In this document: piece by piece, positions 40,602 through 47,701 of the stretch
Numbering within the stretch: the stretch's first letter is position 1
How the letters are laid out: the number at the start of each line of letters is the position of its first letter
Translations under genes and position numbers: made by a program
NCBI GenBank assembly: GCA_035628645.1
Contig: DASPJL010000135.1
Location: 1-47,701 of the forward strand
Direction: 5' to 3'
Source: DASPJL01 sp035628645
Lineage (GTDB): Bacteria; Bacteroidota; Bacteroidia; Cytophagales; Cyclobacteriaceae
DNA length: 47,701 nucleotides
Notes under the pieces: generated by a model
What the model was told of the DNA's origin: nothing
Databases searched by the model: none
What the model saw: the letters and a program-made list of their open reading frames with translations, nothing else

Positions 40602-43025
40602 ATGTGGACTAAGCTGGCCCATTCGATCATAAAATACCGTCTGTTTTTTATTATAACAATCGCAATTACGACGATTTTTATGAGCTTTTTTGCCAGGAAA
40701 GTTGAGCCTTCCTACGACTTCAAAAACATCATTCCCAATGAAGATCCTGATTGGGTGTATTTTGAAAATTTTAAAAAGACTTTTGGAGAAGATGCCAATA
40801 TTCTGGCCATCGGTATCAAAGACAGCTCCGTTTATCAGCTTGAGAATTTCAACCGGCTTAAATATTTCAGTGACGATCTGGCAAAATTAAATGGGGTAAA
40901 TCAGGTGCTTTCCCTGCCAAGGTTACAGACATTGGTAAAGGACAATGTGGCCAGAAAGTTTAACCTGGAGCCTATTTTTAAAAATACGCCTCAATCTCAA
41001 CAAGAGCTGGACAGTCTGTTGGATTATTCTCAAAAGCTAACTTTCTATAGAGGGAAGCTGACCAATCCTGATAATGGAGCGATTCTGATCCTGATTACCA
41101 TCAAAAAAGAGGTACTCAACTCAGAAGACAGGGAAAGACTGATGGAGGACATTCAAATGTCGGCCTCTGCTTTCAGCGAAAAAACAGGTATTAATGTTCA
41201 TTACGCAGGCCTGCCTTTTGTGAGAACAATAATGGCTACAAAAGTAAAGGCAGAGTTAAAGGAGTTTTTAATCCTTTCCCTTATCGTCACCGTCATTACG
41301 TTGTTTCTCTTTTTCAGGTCAATCTATGCCATTGTTTTTCCATTGATCCTAATAGGCATAGTTGTAGTCATTTCCATGGGAGCAATGGGCTTGCTAGGTT
41401 ATAAGATCACCTTGCTTTCTGGTCTTATTCCTCCGGTAATGGTTGTTATCACCGTTCCTAACTTCATTTACTTAATAAATAAATATCACTCGGATTATCT
41501 GAGGCATGGAAATAAAATAAAGGCATTAACCACCATCATCCGCAAAATAGGTATTGTAACGCTGATAGTGAACGTAACAACAGCTGTTGGTTTCTTTACC
41601 TTATGTTTTACCACTGTAGATATTATGCAGGAATTTGGTGTGGTGGCTACCATTGGCGTAATGGTTTCTTTTGCTGTAAGCATGATCCTGATCCCGGCAA
41701 TTTTTTCTTATTTGCCTCCTCCAAAACCAAGGCATTTAAAACACCTGGATTTCAAAATAACCAATAGCTTCATCAACAAGATGGGGAAATGGGCGGTAAA
41801 TTATCAACCTGCCATTTATATCGTTACTATAGCGATCACATTAATAAGCGCTTACGGTATCTGGAAGCTAACGCCTCTTGCATTTATGGTGGACGACATC
41901 CCTGCTAAAAGTATTCTAAAAAGGGACCTGGCTTTTCTGGAAGAGAATTTCAAAGGCGTAATGCCCCTGGAAATCGTGGTGGATACGGGCAAAAAGAAAG
42001 GAGCCATGAATCTGCGAAATCTTAAGAAACTGGATGAACTGGAAACTTACCTGGCAAAACAAGATGGTCTGTCCAATCCAGTAAGTCTTATTAGTTTTAT
42101 CAAAGCTTTTACCCAAGCCTACTACAACAACAACCCTGATTTTTACAGGCTTCCCAACAATCAGGATAAGATTTTTATTTTAAAATACCTCAAAAATCAG
42201 AAAGAGGAATCAGGATTAATAAACTCATTTATTGATTCTACAGGACAAAAAGTGCGAATTTCCTTAAAGATGGCAGACATGGGATCTATCAAAATGGATT
42301 CTTTAATTCATCACAACATTATTCCTAAGATGGAGGAGATATTTAAAGGTACCTCTATGAAAGGAAGCGTGACCGGCACTTCTCCTGTTTTTATAAAAGG
42401 AAATGATTATCTGATAGACAATCTGATCGGAAGTATGCTGTTGTCATTTGTGATAAATTCATTCCTAATGGCGCTTCTTTTCAGTAAAGTGAGAATGATC
42501 ATTATTTCAATTATTCCTAACATAATTCCCATGATGCTTACCGCCGGAATTATGGGATATTTCGGAATCCCATTGAAACCAAGTACCGGTTTGATTTTCA
42601 GTATTGTGTACGGTATTTCTATTGATAACACCATACACTTTTTAGCGAAATACAGGCAGGAGTTAAAAACCAACCGATCGAATGTGGCAATTTCTGTCGC
42701 AAATAGTTTAAAAGAAACCGGAACCAGCATTGTGTATACTTCCATTGTTTTGTTTTTCGGGTTTATCATTTTTGCATGGTCAGATTTTGGAGGAACGGTA
42801 GCTTTGGGAATTTTAACCAGCACTACTCTTTTATGTGCAATGATTACTAATCTTTTATTGTTACCATCTTTACTGCTTACTTTTGACACTGGCAGTAGAG
42901 AAACATTTTTCCCGCCTCTTATCGAGCATTATGATGAATTTTATCATGAAGACGAGGATGAGGAAATCGACTTGGAAAGGGTTAGGTTAAGAGAGAAGGA
43001 AGTGGTTAATAATGCGATAATGTGA
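40602..43025 (+). CDS. RND-superfamily (MMPL) exporter-like membrane protein
   Basis: An 807-residue protein with the RND double layout: membrane helix 1 (about 12-30), a periplasmic domain (about 35-215), helices 2-6 (about 220-370), helix 7 (about 400-420), a second periplasmic domain (about 425-610) and helices 8-12 (about 615-770). 'GISIDNTIHFLAKYRQEL' in the second half matches the MMPL pattern in which an Asp in the helix drives proton transfer. MMPL proteins export lipids or hopanoid-like compounds, but the cargo here is unknown. No membrane fusion or outer membrane partner is next to it. The last codons and TGA stop lie inside the right arm of an inverted repeat, so the C-terminal tail may have been altered. 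Confidence 0.85.
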   Translation: MWTKLAHSIIKYRLFFIITIAITTIFMSFFARKVEPSYDFKNIIPNEDPDWVYFENFKKTFGEDANILAIGIKDSSVYQLENFNRLKYFSDDLAKLNGVNQVLSLPRLQTLVKDNVARKFNLEPIFKNTPQSQQELDSLLDYSQKLTFYRGKLTNPDNGAILILITIKKEVLNSEDRERLMEDIQMSASAFSEKTGINVHYAGLPFVRTIMATKVKAELKEFLILSLIVTVITLFLFFRSIYAIVFPLILIGIVVVISMGAMGLLGYKITLLSGLIPPVMVVITVPNFIYLINKYHSDYLRHGNKIKALTTIIRKIGIVTLIVNVTTAVGFFTLCFTTVDIMQEFGVVATIGVMVSFAVSMILIPAIFSYLPPPKPRHLKHLDFKITNSFINKMGKWAVNYQPAIYIVTIAITLISAYGIWKLTPLAFMVDDIPAKSILKRDLAFLEENFKGVMPLEIVVDTGKKKGAMNLRNLKKLDELETYLAKQDGLSNPVSLISFIKAFTQAYYNNNPDFYRLPNNQDKIFILKYLKNQKEESGLINSFIDSTGQKVRISLKMADMGSIKMDSLIHHNIIPKMEEIFKGTSMKGSVTGTSPVFIKGNDYLIDNLIGSMLLSFVINSFLMALLFSKVRMIIISIIPNIIPMMLTAGIMGYFGIPLKPSTGLIFSIVYGISIDNTIHFLAKYRQELKTNRSNVAISVANSLKETGTSIVYTSIVLFFGFIIFAWSDFGGTVALGILTSTTLLCAMITNLLLLPSLLLTFDTGSRETFFPPLIEHYDEFYHEDEDEEIDLERVRLREKEVVNNAIM

Positions 43026-43046
43026 TGATTTGCTAATGTGCTGATG
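43016..43046. repeat. Right arm of the 31-bp inverted repeat, overlapping the MMPL stop codon
   Basis: Its reverse complement matches 40501-40531 at 28 of 31 positions. It supplies the last three or so codons and the TGA of the MMPL gene. AATGTTGAA-type repeat sequence follows directly (43048-43076). Confidence 0.75.
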
Positions 43047-43047
43047 T

Positions 43048-43076
43048 AAAATGTTGAATTTCAAATTTTAAATGTT
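43048..43076. repeat. AATGTTGAA-family repeat upstream of ileS-lspA
   Basis: AAATGTTGAATTT then AAATTTTAAATGTTGA, in the 190-base gap before the ileS-lspA fusion gene. It is related to the repeats at 22498, 31497 and 36395. The rest of the gap holds no ORF and no exact -7 box. Confidence 0.55.
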
Positions 43077-43215
43077 GACTGGGGAATACTCAATACTTGA
43101 TCTTCAATACTAAAGACTTATACAAAAATGAAACCATCATGTAACAAAGTATCGCAAAAGGCAATGAAAATATCAGATGGTTCCATGAGGCCATTAAAAA
43201 AACAATTATTTACGA

Positions 43216-46200
43216 ATGAAATATAAAGAATATAAAAATCTTGAGTTTGCAAAGGTTGGGGAGGATATCCTGAAATATTGGAAAGAAAATAAAATTTTCG
43301 AACAATCAGTATCTTCAAGAGAGGGACAACCTACATTTACTTTTTATGAAGGACCACCTTCTGCAAACGGTACGCCCGGTATTCACCATGTAATGGCACG
43401 TACGGTGAAAGACATTTTTTGCCGATACAAAACCCAAAAGGGCTTCCAGGTAAAAAGAAAGGGAGGCTGGGATACGCATGGACTGCCTATTGAACTTCAG
43501 GTTGAAAAGGAGTTAGGCATTACAAAGGAAGATATTGGAAAAAAGATTTCGGTAGAAGAATACAATAGAAAATGTCGTGAAACGGTGATGAAATACAAAG
43601 GGGAGTGGGATGACCTAACCGAGAAAATGGGCTATTGGGTTGACCTTGATGATCCCTACATCACATTTACCAATGAATATATTGAATCTGTCTGGCACCT
43701 GTTGAAGAAGCTTTTCGATAAAGGACTTCTGTATAAGGGCTATACCATTCAACCTTTCTCCCCCGCCGCCGGCACAGGATTAAGCTCTCACGAACTTAAT
43801 CAGCCTGGTTGTTATAAAATGGTAAAGGACACTTCGGCAGTTGCTCAGTTTAAGGTTATAAGAAATGAAAGATCGGAAACTCTGTTTTCAAAAGTTCCGG
43901 AAACTGATGCTTATTTCCTTGCCTGGACGACCACTCCATGGACGTTACCTGCAAACAGCGCTTTGGCTGTAGGAAAGAACATAACCTATTTATTAGTAAA
44001 TACCTTTAATCCATATACTTACCTTCCGGTAAAGGTAATATTAGCAAAAGATTTATTTGGCAAATACTTTTCTGATAAAGCCCAGGGAATAGCCCTTGCA
44101 GATTATAAGCCCGGAGATAAAACAATTCCTTATGAAATACTAAGCGAATTTAAAGGCGAGCAATTGGCCGGCATTGAATACGAACAGCTTCTGCCTTATG
44201 TAAAACCCGAAAAACCTGCTTTCAGGGTAATCATAGGAGATTTCGTTTCCACAGAGGACGGAACTGGAATTGTCCATATTGCCCCTACATTTGGTTCGGA
44301 TGACTTTAGGGTTGCTCAGCAAAATGATATTCCCGCCATCATGGTAAAAGATGAAACGGGAAAAGAGGTTCCGATTGTGGACAGGCAAGGCAAATTTGTA
44401 AACGAAATTACTGATTTTGCCGGAATGTATGTAAAGAACTACCAGGGATTGGATGAAACAGCTTCTGATTATAAATCCACCGATGTCCTTATTTCAATAA
44501 AACTGAAAGAGGCAAACAAGGCTTTCAAGGTTGAAAAATACGAACATACCTACCCTCATTGCTGGAGAACGGATAAACCTGTTTTGTACTATCCCTTGGA
44601 TTCATGGTTTATAAGAACCACTTCCATGAAGGATAAACTGGTGGAATTAAATAAAACCATTAACTGGAAACCGGAATCGACAGGTACAGGCAGGTTTGGA
44701 AACTGGTTGGAAAACCTTGTAGACTGGAATTTATCCAGGTCAAGGTTTTGGGGAACACCCCTGCCTCTTTGGATCAGTGAAGACAAATCAGAACAAAAGT
44801 GCATTGGTTCGATAGCTGAACTTAATGAAGAAATTGAGAAATCGATCGCAGCTGGATTTATGGAAAAATCACCCATAGAAGGTGACCATTTTGATCTTCA
44901 CAGACCTTATGTAGACGAAATTATTCTGGTCAGCGATACTGGAAAGAAAATGCTACGCGAGCCGGATCTGATCGACGTTTGGTTCGATTCCGGTGCGATG
45001 CCTTATGCTCAATGGCATTATCCTTTTGAGAACAAAGAGATATTTGATAAAAACTTCCCCGCTGATTTCATCGCGGAAGGTGTGGACCAAACCCGTGGAT
45101 GGTTTTTCACCCTTCACGCCATTGCAGGTATGTTGTTTGATAGTGTGGCCTTCAAAAATGTAATGGCCAATGGATTGGTTCTGGACAAAAATGGCAATAA
45201 AATGTCCAAGCGATTAGGCAATGCGGTGGACCCCTTTAAAACTATCGGGACATACGGACCTGATGCGACACGTTGGTATATGATCACCAATGCTCCGCCT
45301 TGGGATAACCTTAAATTCAACGTAGATGGATTGGTTGAAGTACAAAGAAGGTTCTTTGGAACCCTGCACAATACCTATTCATTCTTCTCATTGTATGCAA
45401 ACCTTGATAATTTCTCTTTCCAGGAAAATTCTATTCCTTTAACTGAACGAACAGAAAGCGACCGATGGGTTATTTCAAAATTAAATTCTCTGATAAAGCT
45501 CGTAGATAAAGCTTATCAGGAATACGAGCCAACTCAAGCCGGAAGGGCGATCCAGGATTTTGTAGTGGATGATTTAAGCAATTGGTATGTGAGGCTCAAC
45601 AGGAAAAGATTCTGGAAGGGTGAGTACAATAAGGATAAAATGTCAGCTTATCAGACTTTATATACCTGCCTGGAAACAGTTGCCAAACTTGCTGCGCCTA
45701 TTGCACCATTTTACACAGAGCAAATTTTCCTTGATTTAAATAAGGTTTCAAACAAAGATACTTCATCATCCATTCATATCGCTGAATTCCCGGTTGCAGA
45801 TGAATCGGCAATTGATGTGAAACTGGAAGAAAGAATGAAAATTGCTCAGGATGCATCTTCTTTGGTGCATTCGCTAAGAAAGAAGCATATGATCAAGGTA
45901 CGCCAGCCTTTGTCCAAAATTTTAATACCTGTATTAAGTGAAGATAAAAAAGCACAAATTACTGCCGTAGAAGACCTGATCATGTCTGAAGTAAATGTCA
46001 AAGCAGTAGAATATATAGATGACACCAGCGGAGTTTTGGTCAAAAAGATCAAACCTAACTTTAAAAAACTGGGAAAAGAATATGGCCCTGCTTTAAAAGA
46101 TATTACAACAAGCATAAATGGGATGACCCAATCGGATATAAGTACATTGGAAAAAAATGGAAAGTATGATATAACGCTTGGGGAAAAAACTATTAGCCTT

Positions 46201-47238
46201 TCCGTGGAGGATTTTGAAATTACATCGGAAGATATTCCCGGATGGCTCGTGGCTACTCAGGATGGATTGACCGTTGCTTTGGACATCAACATCACCGAGG
46301 ATTTAAAGAAGGAAGGAATTGCGAGGGATATCGTAAATCGTGTTCAAAACCTCCGAAAAGATATGGGGCTGGAAGTTTTGGATAAGATTAATATTGAAAT
46401 TGAGAAAAGCGATCCTTTGGTAAACGAGGCAATAGAAACCAACCAAAAGTATATCTGCCAGGAAACACAAGCTATAAAACTGGAACTAAAAGATTCATTG
46501 GAAAGCTCAACTGAACTTGATCTTGATGATTTTAAATTGAGAATTAGGATTGAAAAAAATACATCTTCAGAAAAGGCTGTTGTAAACAACAATGAATCTG
46601 ATGATTTTCATGATGGAGGCCATAACGTAGGTGGATTGTCGAAGTTTTTCATGGCCACACTTGGAGTGATTTTAGTAGATCAGATAGTAAAGCTTGCTGT
46701 ATATTTTACTATGTACAGAGGAGAGGAAATCCCGATCTTTGGGGACTGGTTCAAACTGCATTATACTACAAATCCGGGAATGGCTTTTGGTTTGGAATTG
46801 GGATGGGAATATGGAAAGTTTGGCTTAACCTTTTTCAGGCTTATTGCTGTGTGCGTGATAACCTATCTGATTGTCCAGTGGTACAAAAGAAGGGTACATC
46901 CCGGCGTATTATGGTGTATGGCTATAATTTTAGGAGGCGCTGTTGGTAATGTGATTGACAGTACTTTTTATGGAGTTTATCTGAATAATGCGCCTCATGG
47001 TTCTACTACCCCATGGTTTCATGGACAGGTGATAGATATGTTTTATTTCGATATCTGGCAAGGAATGGTACCGGAGTGGGTTCCTTTATTTGGCGGAGAA
47101 TTTTATGCTTTATGGCCCATCTTTAACATTGCCGATGCTTCTATTTTCGTAGGAATTACCCTTATGCTGATTTTCCAGAAGAGGTTCTTTGAGCGATCAG
47201 ACGACTTAAAACAAAAAGCTGAATATAATTGGCGCTAA
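43216..47238 (+). CDS. ileS-lspA: Isoleucyl-tRNA synthetase fused to lipoprotein signal peptidase (IleS-LspA)
   Basis: One uninterrupted 1340-residue frame. Residues 1 to about 1120 form a complete class I IleRS: the HIGH-type site appears as GIHH (55-58) in 'GTPGIHHVMARTVKD', KMSKR is at 662-666, an editing domain lies between, and the anticodon-binding domain follows. After a short acidic linker (about 1120-1143) comes a complete LspA of about 190 residues with four membrane helices: 'ILVDQIVKLAV', 'TNPGMAFGLELG', catalytic Asp1248 in 'GNVIDS' and Asp1307 in 'FNIADAS'. The N half charges tRNA(Ile); the C half cleaves prolipoprotein signal peptides in the inner membrane. Both active sites look intact, so it seems a working bifunctional, membrane-tethered synthetase unless a stop was lost by error. 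Confidence 0.92.
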   Translation: MKYKEYKNLEFAKVGEDILKYWKENKIFEQSVSSREGQPTFTFYEGPPSANGTPGIHHVMARTVKDIFCRYKTQKGFQVKRKGGWDTHGLPIELQVEKELGITKEDIGKKISVEEYNRKCRETVMKYKGEWDDLTEKMGYWVDLDDPYITFTNEYIESVWHLLKKLFDKGLLYKGYTIQPFSPAAGTGLSSHELNQPGCYKMVKDTSAVAQFKVIRNERSETLFSKVPETDAYFLAWTTTPWTLPANSALAVGKNITYLLVNTFNPYTYLPVKVILAKDLFGKYFSDKAQGIALADYKPGDKTIPYEILSEFKGEQLAGIEYEQLLPYVKPEKPAFRVIIGDFVSTEDGTGIVHIAPTFGSDDFRVAQQNDIPAIMVKDETGKEVPIVDRQGKFVNEITDFAGMYVKNYQGLDETASDYKSTDVLISIKLKEANKAFKVEKYEHTYPHCWRTDKPVLYYPLDSWFIRTTSMKDKLVELNKTINWKPESTGTGRFGNWLENLVDWNLSRSRFWGTPLPLWISEDKSEQKCIGSIAELNEEIEKSIAAGFMEKSPIEGDHFDLHRPYVDEIILVSDTGKKMLREPDLIDVWFDSGAMPYAQWHYPFENKEIFDKNFPADFIAEGVDQTRGWFFTLHAIAGMLFDSVAFKNVMANGLVLDKNGNKMSKRLGNAVDPFKTIGTYGPDATRWYMITNAPPWDNLKFNVDGLVEVQRRFFGTLHNTYSFFSLYANLDNFSFQENSIPLTERTESDRWVISKLNSLIKLVDKAYQEYEPTQAGRAIQDFVVDDLSNWYVRLNRKRFWKGEYNKDKMSAYQTLYTCLETVAKLAAPIAPFYTEQIFLDLNKVSNKDTSSSIHIAEFPVADESAIDVKLEERMKIAQDASSLVHSLRKKHMIKVRQPLSKILIPVLSEDKKAQITAVEDLIMSEVNVKAVEYIDDTSGVLVKKIKPNFKKLGKEYGPALKDITTSINGMTQSDISTLEKNGKYDITLGEKTISLSVEDFEITSEDIPGWLVATQDGLTVALDINITEDLKKEGIARDIVNRVQNLRKDMGLEVLDKINIEIEKSDPLVNEAIETNQKYICQETQAIKLELKDSLESSTELDLDDFKLRIRIEKNTSSEKAVVNNNESDDFHDGGHNVGGLSKFFMATLGVILVDQIVKLAVYFTMYRGEEIPIFGDWFKLHYTTNPGMAFGLELGWEYGKFGLTFFRLIAVCVITYLIVQWYKRRVHPGVLWCMAIILGGAVGNVIDSTFYGVYLNNAPHGSTTPWFHGQVIDMFYFDIWQGMVPEWVPLFGGEFYALWPIFNIADASIFVGITLMLIFQKRFFERSDDLKQKAEYNWR

Positions 47239-47383
47239 AAAACGGGGACCACATTAGAAAAGTTAGGGGGAGGTAAAATTGGAAAATCGATAAAGATGGA
47301 CAACCAGAGGCACAAGTTCCTTCTTCCAACAACCATAATTGTATTATTCTAATTTTTAAACCGCTTTCCTGGCATTTTGTTCC

Positions 47384-47427
47384 TTCGCTGTAGGTTCGCT
47401 GTAGGTTCGGTAGAGGTTCGATGTAGG
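47384..47427. repeat. Tandem repeat, four 11-bp units of TTCGCTGTAGG type
   Basis: Units in order: TTCGCTGTAGG, TTCGCTGTAGG, TTCGGTAGAGG, TTCGATGTAGG. The first two are identical, and the other two differ by three and one bases. The 11-base period is close to one turn of DNA. Confidence 0.9.
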
Positions 47428-47585
47428 TATATTTGGTATTATTTCAAGGTGGACTAAAGTGCAGAGCGGGCCGATTTTCTATTCCGCCAGTCAATATTTA
47501 AGTTGAGAAATGAATTCCCGCAGAAATTCCAACTGATCTAAAAATGCGCAAGGGCATTATAAATAATTTTTAACATGATAAAACA

Positions 47586-47610
47586 AAAAAGGCCCGATCA
47601 AGGCCTTTTT
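47586..47610 (-). terminator. Terminator of the gene at the right edge
   Basis: Perfect 9-base arms AAAAAGGCC/GGCCTTTTT with a 7-base loop and a T-run on both strands. It lies 24 bases after the stop codon of the minus-strand partial gene and may also stop transcription from ileS-lspA. Confidence 0.85.
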
Positions 47611-47634
47611 ATTTATGTTAATTCAAAAGAAAGA

Positions 47635-47701
47635 TTACTCTCTGTCTCCTCCCAAATACATCATTACAAAATAAAACAATGTCACTAATGCTCCAATTGC
47701 T
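47635..47701 (-). CDS. C-terminal fragment of a small membrane protein (N-terminus outside window)
   Basis: The last 22 residues of an open minus-strand frame are visible, reading 'AIGALVTLFYFVMMYLGGDRE' before TAA. They show one membrane-spanning helix followed by a short charged tail. The frame is followed by a good terminator, which supports a real gene end. Too little is present to name the protein. Confidence 0.5.
   Translation of the reverse strand, partial: AIGALVTLFYFVMMYLGGDRE

Larger units (their letters stand above)
47239..47634. other. 396-base gap after ileS-lspA with an 11-bp tandem repeat
   Basis: No ORF. It holds four units of an 11-base repeat (47384-47427) and the terminator of the minus-strand gene at the right edge. 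The first ~140 bases and the stretch 47430-47580 show no clear structure. Confidence 0.6.

Noticed and set aside
42407..42889. A 160-codon minus-strand ORF inside the MMPL gene
   Set aside because: It is a shadow of the membrane-helix codons of the exporter, with no start context or domain of its own.
40501..43046. The inverted repeat around the MMPL gene as an insertion sequence
   Set aside because: There is no transposase gene between the arms and no target-site duplication was seen at their outer edges; the content is a housekeeping-like transporter.
22498..43076. The repeated AATGTTGAA strings as a CRISPR array
   Set aside because: The copies are far apart, degenerate and have no regular spacers, and no cas gene is present.
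47384..47427. The 11-bp tandem repeat as a CRISPR or an origin iteron set
   Set aside because: Units are directly adjacent without spacers, and no Rep-type gene is nearby; a simple tandem repeat is the safer call.

Overview
This window looks like a chromosomal segment of a Bacteroidota bacterium, most likely of the order Cytophagales. It is AT-rich. It carries the conserved chain nadK, two DUF6089 barrels, uppS, bamA and two ompH/skp genes. It has many SusC/Wzi-type outer membrane barrel proteins, a DUF6452/DUF6048 pair, a Bacteroidota-type isoleucyl-tRNA synthetase and several -7 boxes fitting TAnnTTTG. Few genes have Shine-Dalgarno sequences. The genus cannot be fixed from the sequence alone. 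No tRNA, rRNA, CRISPR array, transposase or phage gene was seen.

Layout. 1-0.5 kb: 3' end of dnaX, convergent with and overlapping an LD-carboxypeptidase gene. 0.5-15.5 kb: a long minus-strand block with envelope biogenesis (ompH x2, bamA, uppS, two DUF6089 proteins), nadK, a CBS protein, an alpha/beta hydrolase, a pabA/trpG-type amidotransferase, a YqeY protein, pyrF, a small unknown gene, an enoyl-CoA hydratase and a Wzi/RemB-like outer membrane protein. 15.5-17.3 kb: a plus-strand island with a small acidic protein and a nucleotidyltransferase just upstream of upp. It is bracketed by a broken second copy of the upp 5' end and a broken copy of the small gene's 5' end, so it has a history of duplication or insertion. 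17.3-28.9 kb: minus strand, a lipoprotein, moeA, lolA, ftsK, pyrD, a Lys/Arg-rich secreted protein, a YfhO-like membrane protein, and a type III polyketide synthase with a methyltransferase. 29.0-47.2 kb: plus strand, a UbiA prenyltransferase divergent from the polyketide synthase, serS, a GNAT acetyltransferase, a SPOR/OmpA protein, priA, a DUF6452/DUF6048 pair, an rlmI-like methyltransferase, a dGTPase, an RND/MMPL exporter, and a 1340-residue protein that joins isoleucyl-tRNA synthetase to lipoprotein signal peptidase (LspA). The right edge holds the tail of another minus-strand gene.

How the genes fit together. The bamA/ompH/uppS block makes and assembles the outer membrane, together with LolA (lipoprotein carrier) and the LspA domain (lipoprotein maturation). 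pyrF, pyrD and upp feed the pyrimidine pool. DnaX, FtsK, PriA and the dGTPase serve replication, chromosome segregation and dNTP control. The type III PKS, methyltransferase and UbiA genes look like a small biosynthetic locus for a methylated, possibly prenylated, aromatic polyketide lipid.

Most unusual points: the ileS-lspA in-frame fusion; the duplicated upp 5' end around a nucleotidyltransferase gene pair; a 31-bp inverted repeat flanking the MMPL gene and running through its stop codon; a terminator-like hairpin ending one base before the priA start codon; and several families of short degenerate intergenic repeats. All calls rest on reading the sequence and translations by eye; no database search was run.
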